From positions 2,046,001 through 2,110,000 of the forward strand of contig NZ_JBGCUN010000001.1 of assembly GCF_041103235.1 (NCBI RefSeq): a stretch of DNA of 64,000 nucleotides, read 5' to 3'. The notes under the pieces are model-generated. The model saw nothing but the letters and a program-made list of their open reading frames with translations, was not told where the DNA came from and ran no database searches. Position numbers and translations under genes: made by a program. Below are positions 1 to 7,652 of this stretch, piece after piece (the first letter of the stretch is position 1; each line of letters opens with the position of its first letter). The stretch is from Yoonia sp. R2331 (lineage in GTDB: Bacteria > Pseudomonadota > Alphaproteobacteria > Rhodobacterales > Rhodobacteraceae).

Positions 1-441
1 TCAGGTATGCGGCCAATCGAAGTCATTAGGCTGACACCAGATGATGTCACAGATGACTGGATACGCATCACTGGCAGCAAGACCGAAAGCTCAACAAGGG
101 TCGTCCCTCTTCATCCAGATATAGGTGATTTCCCACGATGGATAGCATCTGGTGGACTAAAGACTTTTCAGTCGATCAAGACTGACCAGGTCGGCTCTGT
201 GCGCCACAACTTCAGCCGTCTCCTTAGGGATAAGATGCAGACCCCGATTACAGACCCACAGAAAGCCCTGTACTCACTCAGGTCAACATTCGTCAATGCG
301 ATGCGCCGCGCTGGTGCAGACATACAGGTACAACGTGCCATCTTGGGCCACAAAGAGGCTGGTGCGATCCGCCACTATGTTGATGGCCCTGAGTTTGAGG
401 TTAAGCGGAAGTGGGTTGAAGCCACTGATCCGCGACGGTGA
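1..441 (+). CDS. Tyrosine recombinase/integrase, C-terminal part (5' truncated by window)
   Basis: This is the catalytic-domain end of a tyrosine recombinase, the enzyme expected to integrate and excise the island. The frame is already open at base 1, so the N-terminus lies left of the window. Catalytic positions visible are the box I arginine in GMRPIEV, a lysine in GSKTESS, the box II arginine in YSLRSTF (the usual histidine of HxxR is a tyrosine here), the histidine in LGHK and the nucleophile tyrosine in RHYVDG. The gene reads rightward into the island. A 3'-tRNA-like sequence at 17844-17866 makes a good right attachment site for it. The family is clear; its exact subfamily cannot be told from this part. 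Confidence 0.88.
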   Translation, partial: SGMRPIEVIRLTPDDVTDDWIRITGSKTESSTRVVPLHPDIGDFPRWIASGGLKTFQSIKTDQVGSVRHNFSRLLRDKMQTPITDPQKALYSLRSTFVNAMRRAGADIQVQRAILGHKEAGAIRHYVDGPEFEVKRKWVEATDPRR

Positions 442-456
442 CCTATCTTTATGAAA

Positions 457-879
457 TCAATTCCCCAACGCCTTCACCATTCCCTCGAAGCGTTTGATGT
501 TCACTTGGTGATCTGAGAGTTGATCTTCGTCCAACCCTCTCACTTCCAGTCTGTATAACTCCACGGTTAGGTCACCTCGCTGTTCTGGTGTCAGGTTAAC
601 GCCCAGACGAAGCAGCATCTCATCGAGTTGCACGATCACGGCCCGCATCAAATCCAAGTCGATGTCCTCTCGCGACGCTGCATCATTGAACAATGCATGG
701 GGTTCGATCCCGAATAGCTCGGTTAACTGGAGCATCCTGCTTTGGGTAATGGACGACAGCCCACGTTCCAGCCGTGACACCTGTGATTTCGTGATGCCCA
801 ACTTTCCAGCAAGCGTATCCTGGGACATATCCAGTGCCCTGCGATGTTTTGCGATGTTGTTCGGAACGTTTGGTCCCAT
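457..879 (-). CDS. XRE-family helix-turn-helix regulator
   Basis: A 140-residue DNA-binding protein. Residues 7-65 form a classic XRE/Cro helix-turn-helix (SQDTLAGKLGITKSQVSRLE is the recognition region), and the C-terminal half is acidic and leucine-rich with no recognised domain, probably for dimerisation. It converges on the integrase gene with a 15-base gap, and its promoter faces the small-gene cluster starting at 1050. Regulators of this type often control excision or conjugation of islands or act as repressors of defence genes; which applies here is inference. The short dyad at 956-971 in its upstream region is a possible operator. Confidence 0.85.
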   Translation of the reverse strand: MGPNVPNNIAKHRRALDMSQDTLAGKLGITKSQVSRLERGLSSITQSRMLQLTELFGIEPHALFNDAASREDIDLDLMRAVIVQLDEMLLRLGVNLTPEQRGDLTVELYRLEVRGLDEDQLSDHQVNIKRFEGMVKALGN

Positions 880-955
880 TGGTCCCAGCCTTCATGTGTT
901 GCTTGGCAATCATCTTCGCTGAAATTCTCCAGTTTGGGCAGTTACATATTACGCC

Positions 956-974
956 ACTTACGGCTATAAGTAAG
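956..974. promoter_or_regulatory. Short dyad between divergent XRE gene and orphan genes
   Basis: The divergent gap between 879 and 1050 is AT-rich and holds an inverted repeat, ACTTA-N6-TAAGT at 956-971, inside a larger near-symmetric stretch that reads CTTAC-N8-GTAAG at 957-974. Its position fits an operator of the neighbouring XRE regulator. This rests on symmetry and position only. Confidence 0.35.
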
Positions 975-1049
975 CATATTATGCCTATATTGATTCCAAA
1001 ATAGTCATAATACGACGTTCTTACAGATGACTGACACAAGGAGAGTCAC

Positions 1050-1346
1050 TTGACAGCAGAAGCCTTAACCCTGATTGCGTCCTACCTACTTTGCAGCGAA
1101 GCAGCCGAGGTGCGGGTTCTGTCTCATGCCGAAGTTGAGACCTGCACCAGCATTTACACCGAGGTGAAGCTGGGGTTCCTTACTGAGGTCGATATGGTCG
1201 CTTACCAGTCCATGAGTGCTGCTGAGCGGGCTGGAGTGAACCAGCGTGGCTATGCGGCATACGTTGCGTGGCGGGCTGAGAATGTTGATCTGGTTGCAGA
1301 GATGGAAGCCAACGCACGTGATCAGTTATCCAGTACCGATAGCTGA
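1050..1346 (+). CDS. Hypothetical protein, 98 aa, TTG start
   Basis: A small orphan with no family I recognise. The TTG start is supported by a strong ribosome binding site, AAGGAGAG at 1038-1045, placed a few bases upstream. The protein is acidic and alanine/glutamate-rich, soluble, with aromatic residues in the middle (GYAAYVAW). The next gene starts directly after its stop codon, so the two are likely translated from one message. It lies in the left, gene-poor part of the island. Confidence 0.6.
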   Translation: MTAEALTLIASYLLCSEAAEVRVLSHAEVETCTSIYTEVKLGFLTEVDMVAYQSMSAAERAGVNQRGYAAYVAWRAENVDLVAEMEANARDQLSSTDS

Positions 1347-1679
1347 GTGCGGACCATTCGTGACGAACGAAATTGGTTTGATCGGCTAATGGGGCGATGG
1401 TTAAGTCCCGTGCTGCACCCGACACTGTCGATGGATGCTGTACCAGCATTCACGACAGACCAGTGGGTGAACCAGATCAACGCTGTATTGGCCAATCTCC
1501 CCAAACACCATCGCGGATCGTTTTGGCAACGCTGGTACACTTTAGACGATGCAGAACGTCACGCATGGGTGGAGCGCCGTAAAGCCGCGCTAGTGATCAT
1601 CTGGGTACGTGGCGGCAACAATGGCCTCCAGGGCCTCGGAAAACGCCTCTGCGGGGCTTTGGCCGACATTGATAGGTAG
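1347..1679 (+). CDS. Hypothetical protein, 110 aa, GTG start
   Basis: A small orphan starting with GTG immediately after the stop of the preceding gene, which suggests translational coupling. It is rich in tryptophan and basic residues (for example FWQRWYTL and HAWVERRKAA) and has no signal peptide. A copy of the RTTC-N5-GAAY palindrome seen at 2158-2298 lies within its fourth to eighth codons (1356-1368). Function unknown. The 3' end overlaps a third open frame, so the true end or a frameshift relationship between the two should be kept in mind. Confidence 0.55.
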   Translation: MRTIRDERNWFDRLMGRWLSPVLHPTLSMDAVPAFTTDQWVNQINAVLANLPKHHRGSFWQRWYTLDDAERHAWVERRKAALVIIWVRGGNNGLQGLGKRLCGALADIDR

Positions 1680-2085
1680 ATGCAACGGATCGTTATCAGG
1701 TGATCAGCGTCAGCAGGTGTACGAACGTCTCCTCCATCGCAATCACATCCGTTCTCAGATGGGTGTGAAGCCAATCGATATTCCCAGAATGTATCACCGA
1801 AAGGTCCAAGCCATGGAGATCGCAGAATACGAGACCCTGCTGAAGCCATACCTCGTCAAAGCCTTTGCCGACATCGCTTGGCCCACCAGCTTCACTGGAC
1901 GAATACTGATCGCAGTGCGTTTGCACAAAAGATGCGTTGATCAGGTGCACATTGATCATGGTATCGTCGATCCTAGAAACAGACGACCTGACATCGTTGC
2001 CATGATAAATCGCCTGGTACCTTCTACCCCAGTCACATTGCTTAGTGAAAGCGGGTGTTCAGATCGTGATTCGTCACTCACTTAA
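1609..2085 (+). CDS. Hypothetical protein, start uncertain, third gene of orphan cluster
   Basis: An open frame whose central part (roughly residues 32-125) has codon use and amino-acid composition of a real protein, with a charged helical stretch (QRQQVYERLLHRNHI) and many Ile, Leu and Arg residues. Its first 25 codons overlap the preceding gene in another frame and look less protein-like, and no ribosome binding site is visible. The real start may be a GTG inside the frame, or the gene may be the frameshifted remainder of its neighbour. An opposite-strand frame at 1696-1959 also looks plausible but is less convincing. No family recognised. Confidence 0.45.
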   Translation: MAATMASRASENASAGLWPTLIGRCNGSLSGDQRQQVYERLLHRNHIRSQMGVKPIDIPRMYHRKVQAMEIAEYETLLKPYLVKAFADIAWPTSFTGRILIAVRLHKRCVDQVHIDHGIVDPRNRRPDIVAMINRLVPSTPVTLLSESGCSDRDSSLT

Positions 2086-2157
2086 TCTCCTTTGGGTGCC
2101 AGTGCCGTGCGGTGAAACCTCAAATGTTACAGTTTGCAGGATTTATGCCGTGATTTC

Positions 2158-2298
2158 ATTCGTCATGAATGAACGCTGCTGAGATAGGCGGTGCTGCAAA
2201 AGTGCTTTGATTTCTTGGTTCAGCAGGACGCACACCAAACCGTTCGTGACGAACAAACCACTCATTCTTGATGAATAATTTGTTTATTCTTCAAGAAC
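2158..2298. repeat. Array of four 13-bp palindromes (RTTC-N5-GAAY)
   Basis: The non-coding stretch 2086-2502 carries four 13-bp palindromes of the form RTTC-N5-GAAY: 2158-2170, 2242-2254, 2264-2276 and 2286-2298. The last three are centred at 2248, 2270 and 2292, so they sit exactly 22 bp apart, two helical turns, on one face of the helix. The first copy is embedded in a longer dyad (TTCATTC/GAATGAA arms, 2155-2173). A fifth copy lies at 1356-1368 and a relaxed one (GTTT-N5-AAAC) at 8357-8369. This layout is typical of cooperative operators, iterons or partition/recombination sites. Apart from this array I see no gene in the gap. Confidence 0.7.
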
Positions 2299-2502
2299 AT
2301 AATCCAGATCACGATTTCCCCAACGTCCTTATTTTTCATTGATCCAGAACATCCACCTCCCTAGCTTTGAGATGCGCGGTGCAAATTCACCGATGCCTTC
2401 CGTCGGGTCCAATTCCCGATAATTTCTTAACGGGGTTATGCGATGTCAGCACTATTCCACGGTGGCCTTCCACCACCGCAACATCGATGTGAATGTAGAT
2501 CG

Positions 2503-2691
2503 TCACACCAACGCAGAACGGCCATCACTGGCGTCCTGAGGGTCTTCACGGGTCTCGTGGTCGATAAGCAGTTCAATTGCGTCAGTGACCAACTCACCTA
2601 GTGTACGCCGCCCTGTCTGAAGGACATGCACCTTGGCTTCGGTCACCAGATCGGGGTCCAAGTTACGGATCGTGTTGCGGGTTCCTGACAT
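2503..2691 (-). CDS. Ribbon-helix-helix (CopG/Arc-type) DNA-binding protein
   Basis: A 62-residue protein. Residues 4-46 match the ribbon-helix-helix pattern: a short beta strand (NTIRNLD), helix A (PDLVTEAKVHVLQTG) and helix B (TLGELVTDAIELLID), followed by an acidic tail. Members are antitoxins, partition regulators or autorepressors of mobile elements. The start has a good ribosome binding site (AGGAG about 8 bases upstream). There is no obvious toxin partner beside it. Two inverted copies of a TATTTAGG sequence lie in its upstream region, a likely autoregulatory operator. Confidence 0.78.
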   Translation of the reverse strand: MSGTRNTIRNLDPDLVTEAKVHVLQTGRRTLGELVTDAIELLIDHETREDPQDASDGRSALV

Positions 2692-2718
2692 CGGTTTTCT
2701 CCTAAAGGGTCATATCCT

Positions 2719-2793
2719 TATTTAGGGAAATCCTGTCGTCGGGGTGCACCCAGCAGTCACGGGTGCTGCGGCATCAACCAACTTACCTAAATA
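2719..2793. promoter_or_regulatory. Inverted TATTTAGG/CCTAAATA sites in divergent promoter region
   Basis: The divergent gap between the ribbon-helix-helix gene and the 505-residue gene holds TATTTAGG at 2719-2726 and its exact reverse complement CCTAAATA at 2786-2793, one near each gene. Flanking bases are also largely matched. This fits two operator half-sites of the RHH protein, but binding is inference. Confidence 0.45.
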
Positions 2794-2851
2794 CCTCGTT
2801 AGCCTGGTGCGTCACGGCGTACCAGAACCGCGTTTTGCGGCCTGATGCCCT

Positions 2852-4369
2852 TTGGCTGACGCAGATTTAACAGGAAGCGTTCGGCCCAACATCACCACCA
2901 CGATGTCACGGCTTTCGCCAAGTCAAATGAAACACAAGAAGCAGTCACGTCGGTTCAACCGCGATGATCTCGAAGAGCAACGAAGTAAGTCAGAGAACGG
3001 TCGCCTGCAACGGACGATGAGCAAGACGATCTTCTCGCAGCGTTACAGGGACTATGTGATGAGCAACCCTGAGGGCCTGCTGCGGATGCCATATCTAATC
3101 CGTGAACTCAAAGCGACGAAGCGCATTCTGAAGGCCCTCAAGAAGCGTCTGCACAAACCTGAATGCAAAGCCCTCTACGACAAGATCAATATGCTGGACG
3201 GTGCCGCACACCCATCTTCGCCGTTGTGTGCCATTGCACGTCACCTGATGGCACGATCCATGCATCTCGATCTGGACAGCTTGTTCTTCGATGACTGTAT
3301 CGGAGAATGGACCATGGAAACCGTTGTTCATGGTGTCGTCCAATATATGGATCAGCAGGAAGCCATGATGGCTGATGCACGTGCCAGCTTTAGGACGATC
3401 CAGAAGGCCATGGAAGCTGCTGGTGCTGGCTATGTAGAGGTGGGTGCATTCGAACCTGATCGGCGTTCATTTGAAGATTACCATGACAGAGCAGCGTTAC
3501 AGCGTATGTGTGCGGAACTGCATTGGGATTTTCCAGAAACAGGTGGATTCGTCGTAAGCTCACATCGGCTGGTGCGGGTGCAAAGCAACACGCTTTACCA
3601 ATCCCTTTTGGATGCAGAGTTTCCTGGATATCGCCGCACACATCGCCAAGAGCTTGATCGGAACAAAACCATTCAGGAGAATTTGGACGACATACTGGCA
3701 TACATTTGGAAGCTGGAGGAATTGGTCACTGGTGCTGACGGCGACGTTGACATCAATGAAGGTGATTGTCGTCGGTGCATTCGTGTTGCTGCGCTGGGTA
3801 CGACCACTGAAGGCTTTGCAGGTCGTCAGCGTGAAGACGCCTTATGTGATTTTGCTTTGTACATGGATGATCGAGGACTAGATTTGTTTAAGATCAATCA
3901 TGTGAACACTTACGCCCGTGCATGGTACAATGAAGATGAACGTAAGATGTTCCAGTCTCAGGGTATCGAATTGATGGATGCACCTGGTGTCTCTTCTTGT
4001 GTTTTACACGGGCACTGCAATGACGCACCGCGTCGGTCTCTGTTTCAGGAAACACCCGCCTACAAACGGATGACCACGCATCAGAAAGCCAGACTTGTTT
4101 TCGCCCAACACGAGATGAAAACCCTCAACACCACCCGTGAGATTGGTCCGCTGATCCCAACTGGTGGCAAACTGGAGTTTGAGGACGGCACTGAAGGTTA
4201 TGCGATCCCTAGCATCAAATATGGTGCGCGATCTGATCTGCGAGAACGGAAAAATGAGCAAAATGAACGTGAGCTTCGAAGGCGAAAGGTCGACGCTCGA
4301 CGACGAAGACAGAAGCTATCAGGGGTTTCAAAGAAACCCGCGATTAGGCGTGGAGACTGTGACGCCTGA
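2852..4369 (+). CDS. Orphan 505-aa basic protein, function unknown
   Basis: A long, clearly protein-coding frame with no family I recognise. The first possible start is TTG; ATG codons at 2903 and 2927 are alternatives, and none has a convincing ribosome binding site. The N-terminus is very basic (KHKKQSRRFNRDDLEEQ), the middle is mixed alpha-helical with several Cys and His residues (DCRRCIR, CVLHGHCND), and the C-terminus ends in a strongly basic helix (RELRRRKVDARRRRQKL) suited to nucleic-acid binding. It is soluble, without signal peptide. Codon use is visibly less GC-rich than the core genes of this window. It sits between the palindrome/RHH regulatory region and the ATPase-nuclease gene. 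Confidence 0.7.
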   Translation: MADADLTGSVRPNITTTMSRLSPSQMKHKKQSRRFNRDDLEEQRSKSENGRLQRTMSKTIFSQRYRDYVMSNPEGLLRMPYLIRELKATKRILKALKKRLHKPECKALYDKINMLDGAAHPSSPLCAIARHLMARSMHLDLDSLFFDDCIGEWTMETVVHGVVQYMDQQEAMMADARASFRTIQKAMEAAGAGYVEVGAFEPDRRSFEDYHDRAALQRMCAELHWDFPETGGFVVSSHRLVRVQSNTLYQSLLDAEFPGYRRTHRQELDRNKTIQENLDDILAYIWKLEELVTGADGDVDINEGDCRRCIRVAALGTTTEGFAGRQREDALCDFALYMDDRGLDLFKINHVNTYARAWYNEDERKMFQSQGIELMDAPGVSSCVLHGHCNDAPRRSLFQETPAYKRMTTHQKARLVFAQHEMKTLNTTREIGPLIPTGGKLEFEDGTEGYAIPSIKYGARSDLRERKNEQNERELRRRKVDARRRRQKLSGVSKKPAIRRGDCDA

Positions 4370-4443
4370 ATTGAAGACACCGATCTCAACTTGTTGGCCG
4401 TGTTTCAGCAGGTGCATCGGCTGCTAAAGTCATCTGGTTCTTT

Positions 4444-4689
4444 GTGGATCAGCACTCAAGACTGACGGACGATGACTTGTATTGTGATGGTCGGCATCTC
4501 ATTGAGATACACCGTGATTGCGGTCACTTTTCACCGAACAGAATCCTACCTCATCTCAAAGGTCGAACCCGTTCACTGCGTACCAGACCATTGACCTATG
4601 ATGCTGAGTGGGAAGCTATGACCGACTTTCAAGGCATTGATCCAAACACGCATTATCATGATTTCGAAAGGTGGATGCTCAAGCCATAG
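4444..4689 (+). CDS. Small hypothetical protein, 81 aa, GTG start
   Basis: A short frame after the 505-residue gene, starting with GTG, without a visible ribosome binding site. It is polar and His/Asp/Arg-rich (YCDGRHLIEIHRDCGHF), resembling a small nucleic-acid-associated or metal-binding protein only in composition. No family recognised. It could be a chance frame; the composition and the same-strand position between two long genes favour a real gene only weakly. Confidence 0.35.
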   Translation: MDQHSRLTDDDLYCDGRHLIEIHRDCGHFSPNRILPHLKGRTRSLRTRPLTYDAEWEAMTDFQGIDPNTHYHDFERWMLKP

Positions 4690-4862
4690 CATATGAATAT
4701 TGGGTGCGGTGCATAGGTTGATTGGCTATCGGTCCTTGGCACTGATGCTACTGCGCTTCTCGGTGCTACGCACGGTTACTGCCTGATCCACAATACATTG
4801 AAGACAAGTCACCTTTCAATTGAACTATCCGTTGGCTAGGTTGATCGCATTTAAAGAAGGAA

Positions 4863-6833
4863 ATGATTGTGGTTGAAACTGGCTGGTTGTCCGATCCCAT
4901 CGGACGGATCAATAATCTATCACTGGCCCCGTCGCCGAAAAATACCCTTCAACCGATGTTTGAAGCACTCATGAACTCGATTCATAAGATCCAGGAGCGT
5001 TTCGGTACAGACCGCCTGTCATCGGGTATCATTGATATTGAGATGACAGAAAATGAAGAAGGCTCCTACACAGGCTTCGTCATAACAGACAATGGTATCG
5101 GGCTTGATACCAACAACATGATTTCCTTTCGGAAGTCGGACTCCATGAAGAAGGTGAAGTTCGGCGGCAAAGGCGTGGGGCGGCTGCTGTGGTTGAAGGT
5201 CGCCGATAAGGTATCAATATCCAGCAACTACTTTGATGACGATGGCAGCAAATCGATCTCATTCGATTTTGTTGCTGATCCTGACGAACCGATTTCGAAA
5301 CTCAACCACCACACATCCAGTGGAGAGATCGGCACATCTGTGCGACTGACCCCACTAAAGACCGCGTACGCCCTTCACATCCCTGCCAAGCTAGAAACCG
5401 TTGCTGTCAGAACCGTTGCTCATTTCATCAACTATTTCGTCAATGTTGATTGCCCCAAGATCACGCTGATGGACTCTAAGAAGAGCATCGTATTGTTCGA
5501 CAAATTTACAGATGATGTTGTTCGAGATGGAACGTTTCCTGTCCAAGTCAGTGTGGACAGCGAAGAACGCAAATTGTCACTCAACTGCTTCTTAGTTCCG
5601 AAAAACTATTCGGATGACGAGAAGGGCACCAATGGGCTGTTCTTTGGTGCGCATGGTCGGGCTGTCAACCGCTACGATATGGACGGCGTGATCGGCTTGA
5701 AGGCGATTGACGGCAAATATGCGTTCTTCGGTTACCTGGAAGGCCCGATGCTGGATAGTTCGGTCAACGATACCAGAACCGAGTTCTCCCTAAGCGCCGA
5801 GACTATTGATGAACTCAAGCGTGAATGCATCACCCACATGCATGACTTCTTGAAGGTTGAGATCGACCTCGTGCGTGAGCGCCAGATTCAGACAATCGTC
5901 AATGTGCGCAATGAGCATCTGCGTTTCTACAACATCGCCAAGAACCCTGAAGAAATCGCGGATAAGCTATCCTTGTCTACGCAGAAGGATGAGGAAATTT
6001 TTGTAGAATTGTCCCGTCATTCCCTGCGTCAATACAAGAAGACCAGACGACAGTTTGCTGAGGCGAAAGCAAAGGACCGTCCAGACATCGAGCAGAAGGC
6101 CAAGGCTTATGTGTCGGAGTTGCAAGACGAGTCACTGTCATCTCTGGCTGAGTATATTTACAAGCGCAAACTGATCCTCGACATCTTCGAAGAGAAGACT
6201 GGTTTTGCCGACATTGACGCTGAAAAGGCTCACTACGAACGGGTCGTTCACGAACTCATTTGCCCATTGGGGACCACCAAAAGCGACCTTAGCTATGACG
6301 ACCATAATCTTTGGGTCATCGATGACAGGCTTGCGTTCTATTCTTACTTCAACTCCGACAAGCAAATTCAAGCCCAGTCAGCCAGCACGGACAAGCGGCG
6401 ACCTGATGTGACTCTGTTCGATCTTGGGATGGGCTTTGACAAAGCGTCTTCGCAAGAGCCGATAACAATCGTTGAGTTCAAACGACCGAAACGAAACGAC
6501 TACACGATGGCAGACAACCCTTTCACGCAGGTGCAAGACTATGTTGATGAGCTTCGCAAAGCTGGCGAAGCAACTCGATATGATGGGAGGCTGATTAGGA
6601 CCATTGAAGACCAGACGCCATTCATGTGTCAGATCGTGGCAGATGATACGGAGACGTTACGACAGGTGATGAAGCGTATCGGCGGATTCTACAAAAAAGC
6701 AGGGTCGAAGTCATACTACAGATGGGATGAAGGCTTTAAAATCTTTATGGAAGTAACATCATACACGGACTTAATTTCAGGTGCAAAGGCTCGACATGCA
6801 GCGTTCTTTGAGAAGCTTGGTGTGGCACCCTGA
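4863..6833 (+). CDS. GHKL (HATPase) protein fused to PD-(D/E)XK-like nuclease domain
   Basis: A 656-residue protein. The N-terminus is a Bergerat-fold (GHKL) ATPase: N-box E34-x3-N38 (FEALMN), DNGIG at residues 76-80 and GGKGVG at 101-106 are all intact, so ATP binding is expected. The middle (about 190-480) is a transducer-like and helical region. The C-terminus carries D515 in RRPDVTLFD and E538-F-K540 in IVEFKRPKR, the spacing of a PD-(D/E)XK nuclease core. MutL/MORC-like GHKL ATPases are known beside restriction-modification genes. The ATG at 4863 lies only one base after the AAGGA at 4857-4861; the in-frame GTG at 4869 has ideal spacing and may be the true start. Function as a DNA-cleaving defence effector is inference. 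Confidence 0.8.
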   Translation: MIVVETGWLSDPIGRINNLSLAPSPKNTLQPMFEALMNSIHKIQERFGTDRLSSGIIDIEMTENEEGSYTGFVITDNGIGLDTNNMISFRKSDSMKKVKFGGKGVGRLLWLKVADKVSISSNYFDDDGSKSISFDFVADPDEPISKLNHHTSSGEIGTSVRLTPLKTAYALHIPAKLETVAVRTVAHFINYFVNVDCPKITLMDSKKSIVLFDKFTDDVVRDGTFPVQVSVDSEERKLSLNCFLVPKNYSDDEKGTNGLFFGAHGRAVNRYDMDGVIGLKAIDGKYAFFGYLEGPMLDSSVNDTRTEFSLSAETIDELKRECITHMHDFLKVEIDLVRERQIQTIVNVRNEHLRFYNIAKNPEEIADKLSLSTQKDEEIFVELSRHSLRQYKKTRRQFAEAKAKDRPDIEQKAKAYVSELQDESLSSLAEYIYKRKLILDIFEEKTGFADIDAEKAHYERVVHELICPLGTTKSDLSYDDHNLWVIDDRLAFYSYFNSDKQIQAQSASTDKRRPDVTLFDLGMGFDKASSQEPITIVEFKRPKRNDYTMADNPFTQVQDYVDELRKAGEATRYDGRLIRTIEDQTPFMCQIVADDTETLRQVMKRIGGFYKKAGSKSYYRWDEGFKIFMEVTSYTDLISGAKARHAAFFEKLGVAP

Positions 6834-6868
6834 ACTTGAAGACGCAACATCATCGGACCTCAAGAAAA

Positions 6869-7600
6869 TTATCTGATGACATCAAAGACCCACAGATACG
6901 ACATGGTCTTCCGTGCGTGTTTTTGTGTGGACCAGTGGTTGTTCGGCATCCTACTGGTCGCATCCAATACGAACAGATCACGCCCCCGCAGACCCAATGC
7001 CTCAGCATCCTGTAGCAGGTGTACATGCAGGAACCGTTGTCGTGGCCCCTCCACGGTATCTTTGCACTTCACCCATATCTGTCGCCTGGCGACCCGTGCA
7101 GCCTCCAGAAGCCCGTCTTGGTAAAGTTGACGAACGCCTTTGTAGTCGATGCCCTTTGTCGTCTCCGCATTGCGGTAGCGGTCATCTGACATGTGGTTGC
7201 CAGGCCAGACGAGGTATGGCGGATCAAACACCACTATATCGAATGACTGGTCGGCATATGGCAAGCTGCGAAAATCGTACGGACGGTCTGGTACTGTGAG
7301 CAGGTCCGATCCCGTGATCTTCAGATGAGGCGTTTTCCTCCAGAACGCACCTTTGCCATAGGTCACATCAGCAATGGTGATGTCGGGATCAGCAGCATAT
7401 AGACTGGCCACGTTCTTCATCAGATCAGCGTTGTTACCCCGCACCAGAGCTTCGACGGGTTTCTCTTTGATTTTCCGTCGACGTCGGTAGTCAGCCTGCT
7501 TGCATCGGTCTGAACAGAACTTGCGATCAGATCGATGGCTACTAGGTGCAAGTTCGGCTTTGCAATGCCGACAAGCCGTAACGGAAATGGATACGTTCAT
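6869..7600 (-). CDS. Zinc-finger DNA methyltransferase (DPPY type)
   Basis: A 243-residue SAM-dependent methyltransferase. Cys10, Cys13, Cys29 and Cys33 (CRHC, FCSDRC) form an N-terminal zinc-finger. A motif-I-like region follows (IADVTYGKGAF, about 76-86), and DPPY at residues 126-129 is the catalytic motif IV of N6-adenine or N4-cytosine enzymes. There is no separate target-recognition domain, so specificity may lie in the finger. It converges on the GHKL-nuclease gene with a 35-base gap and follows the resolvase gene on the same strand by 52 bases. A perfect 10-bp hairpin encloses its start codon (7576-7609). A small ribosomal or tRNA methylase is less likely given DPPY and the context. 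Confidence 0.8.
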   Translation of the reverse strand: MNVSISVTACRHCKAELAPSSHRSDRKFCSDRCKQADYRRRRKIKEKPVEALVRGNNADLMKNVASLYAADPDITIADVTYGKGAFWRKTPHLKITGSDLLTVPDRPYDFRSLPYADQSFDIVVFDPPYLVWPGNHMSDDRYRNAETTKGIDYKGVRQLYQDGLLEAARVARRQIWVKCKDTVEGPRQRFLHVHLLQDAEALGLRGRDLFVLDATSRMPNNHWSTQKHARKTMSYLWVFDVIR

Positions 7601-7609
7601 CCGTTACGG
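7576..7609 (-). promoter_or_regulatory. Inverted repeat enclosing the methyltransferase start codon
   Basis: CCGTAACGGA at 7576-7585 is the exact reverse complement of TCCGTTACGG at 7600-7609, giving a 10-bp stem with a 14-base loop; each arm itself contains a palindrome (CCGTAACGG, CCGTTACGG). The start codon occupies 7598-7600, at the edge of the stem, and no separate Shine-Dalgarno sequence is seen. This could be an operator for autoregulation or an mRNA hairpin limiting translation. Confidence 0.5.
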
Positions 7610-7652
7610 ATAGGTCTGGATCGGCGGATGTGCAACTGGGTTCGAGGGGTCT

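Noticed and set aside
1696-1959. Minus-strand open frame of 87 codons with reasonable composition
   Set aside because: It lies antisense to a plus-strand frame with better codon use and in the same direction as its neighbours; no ribosome binding site was seen.
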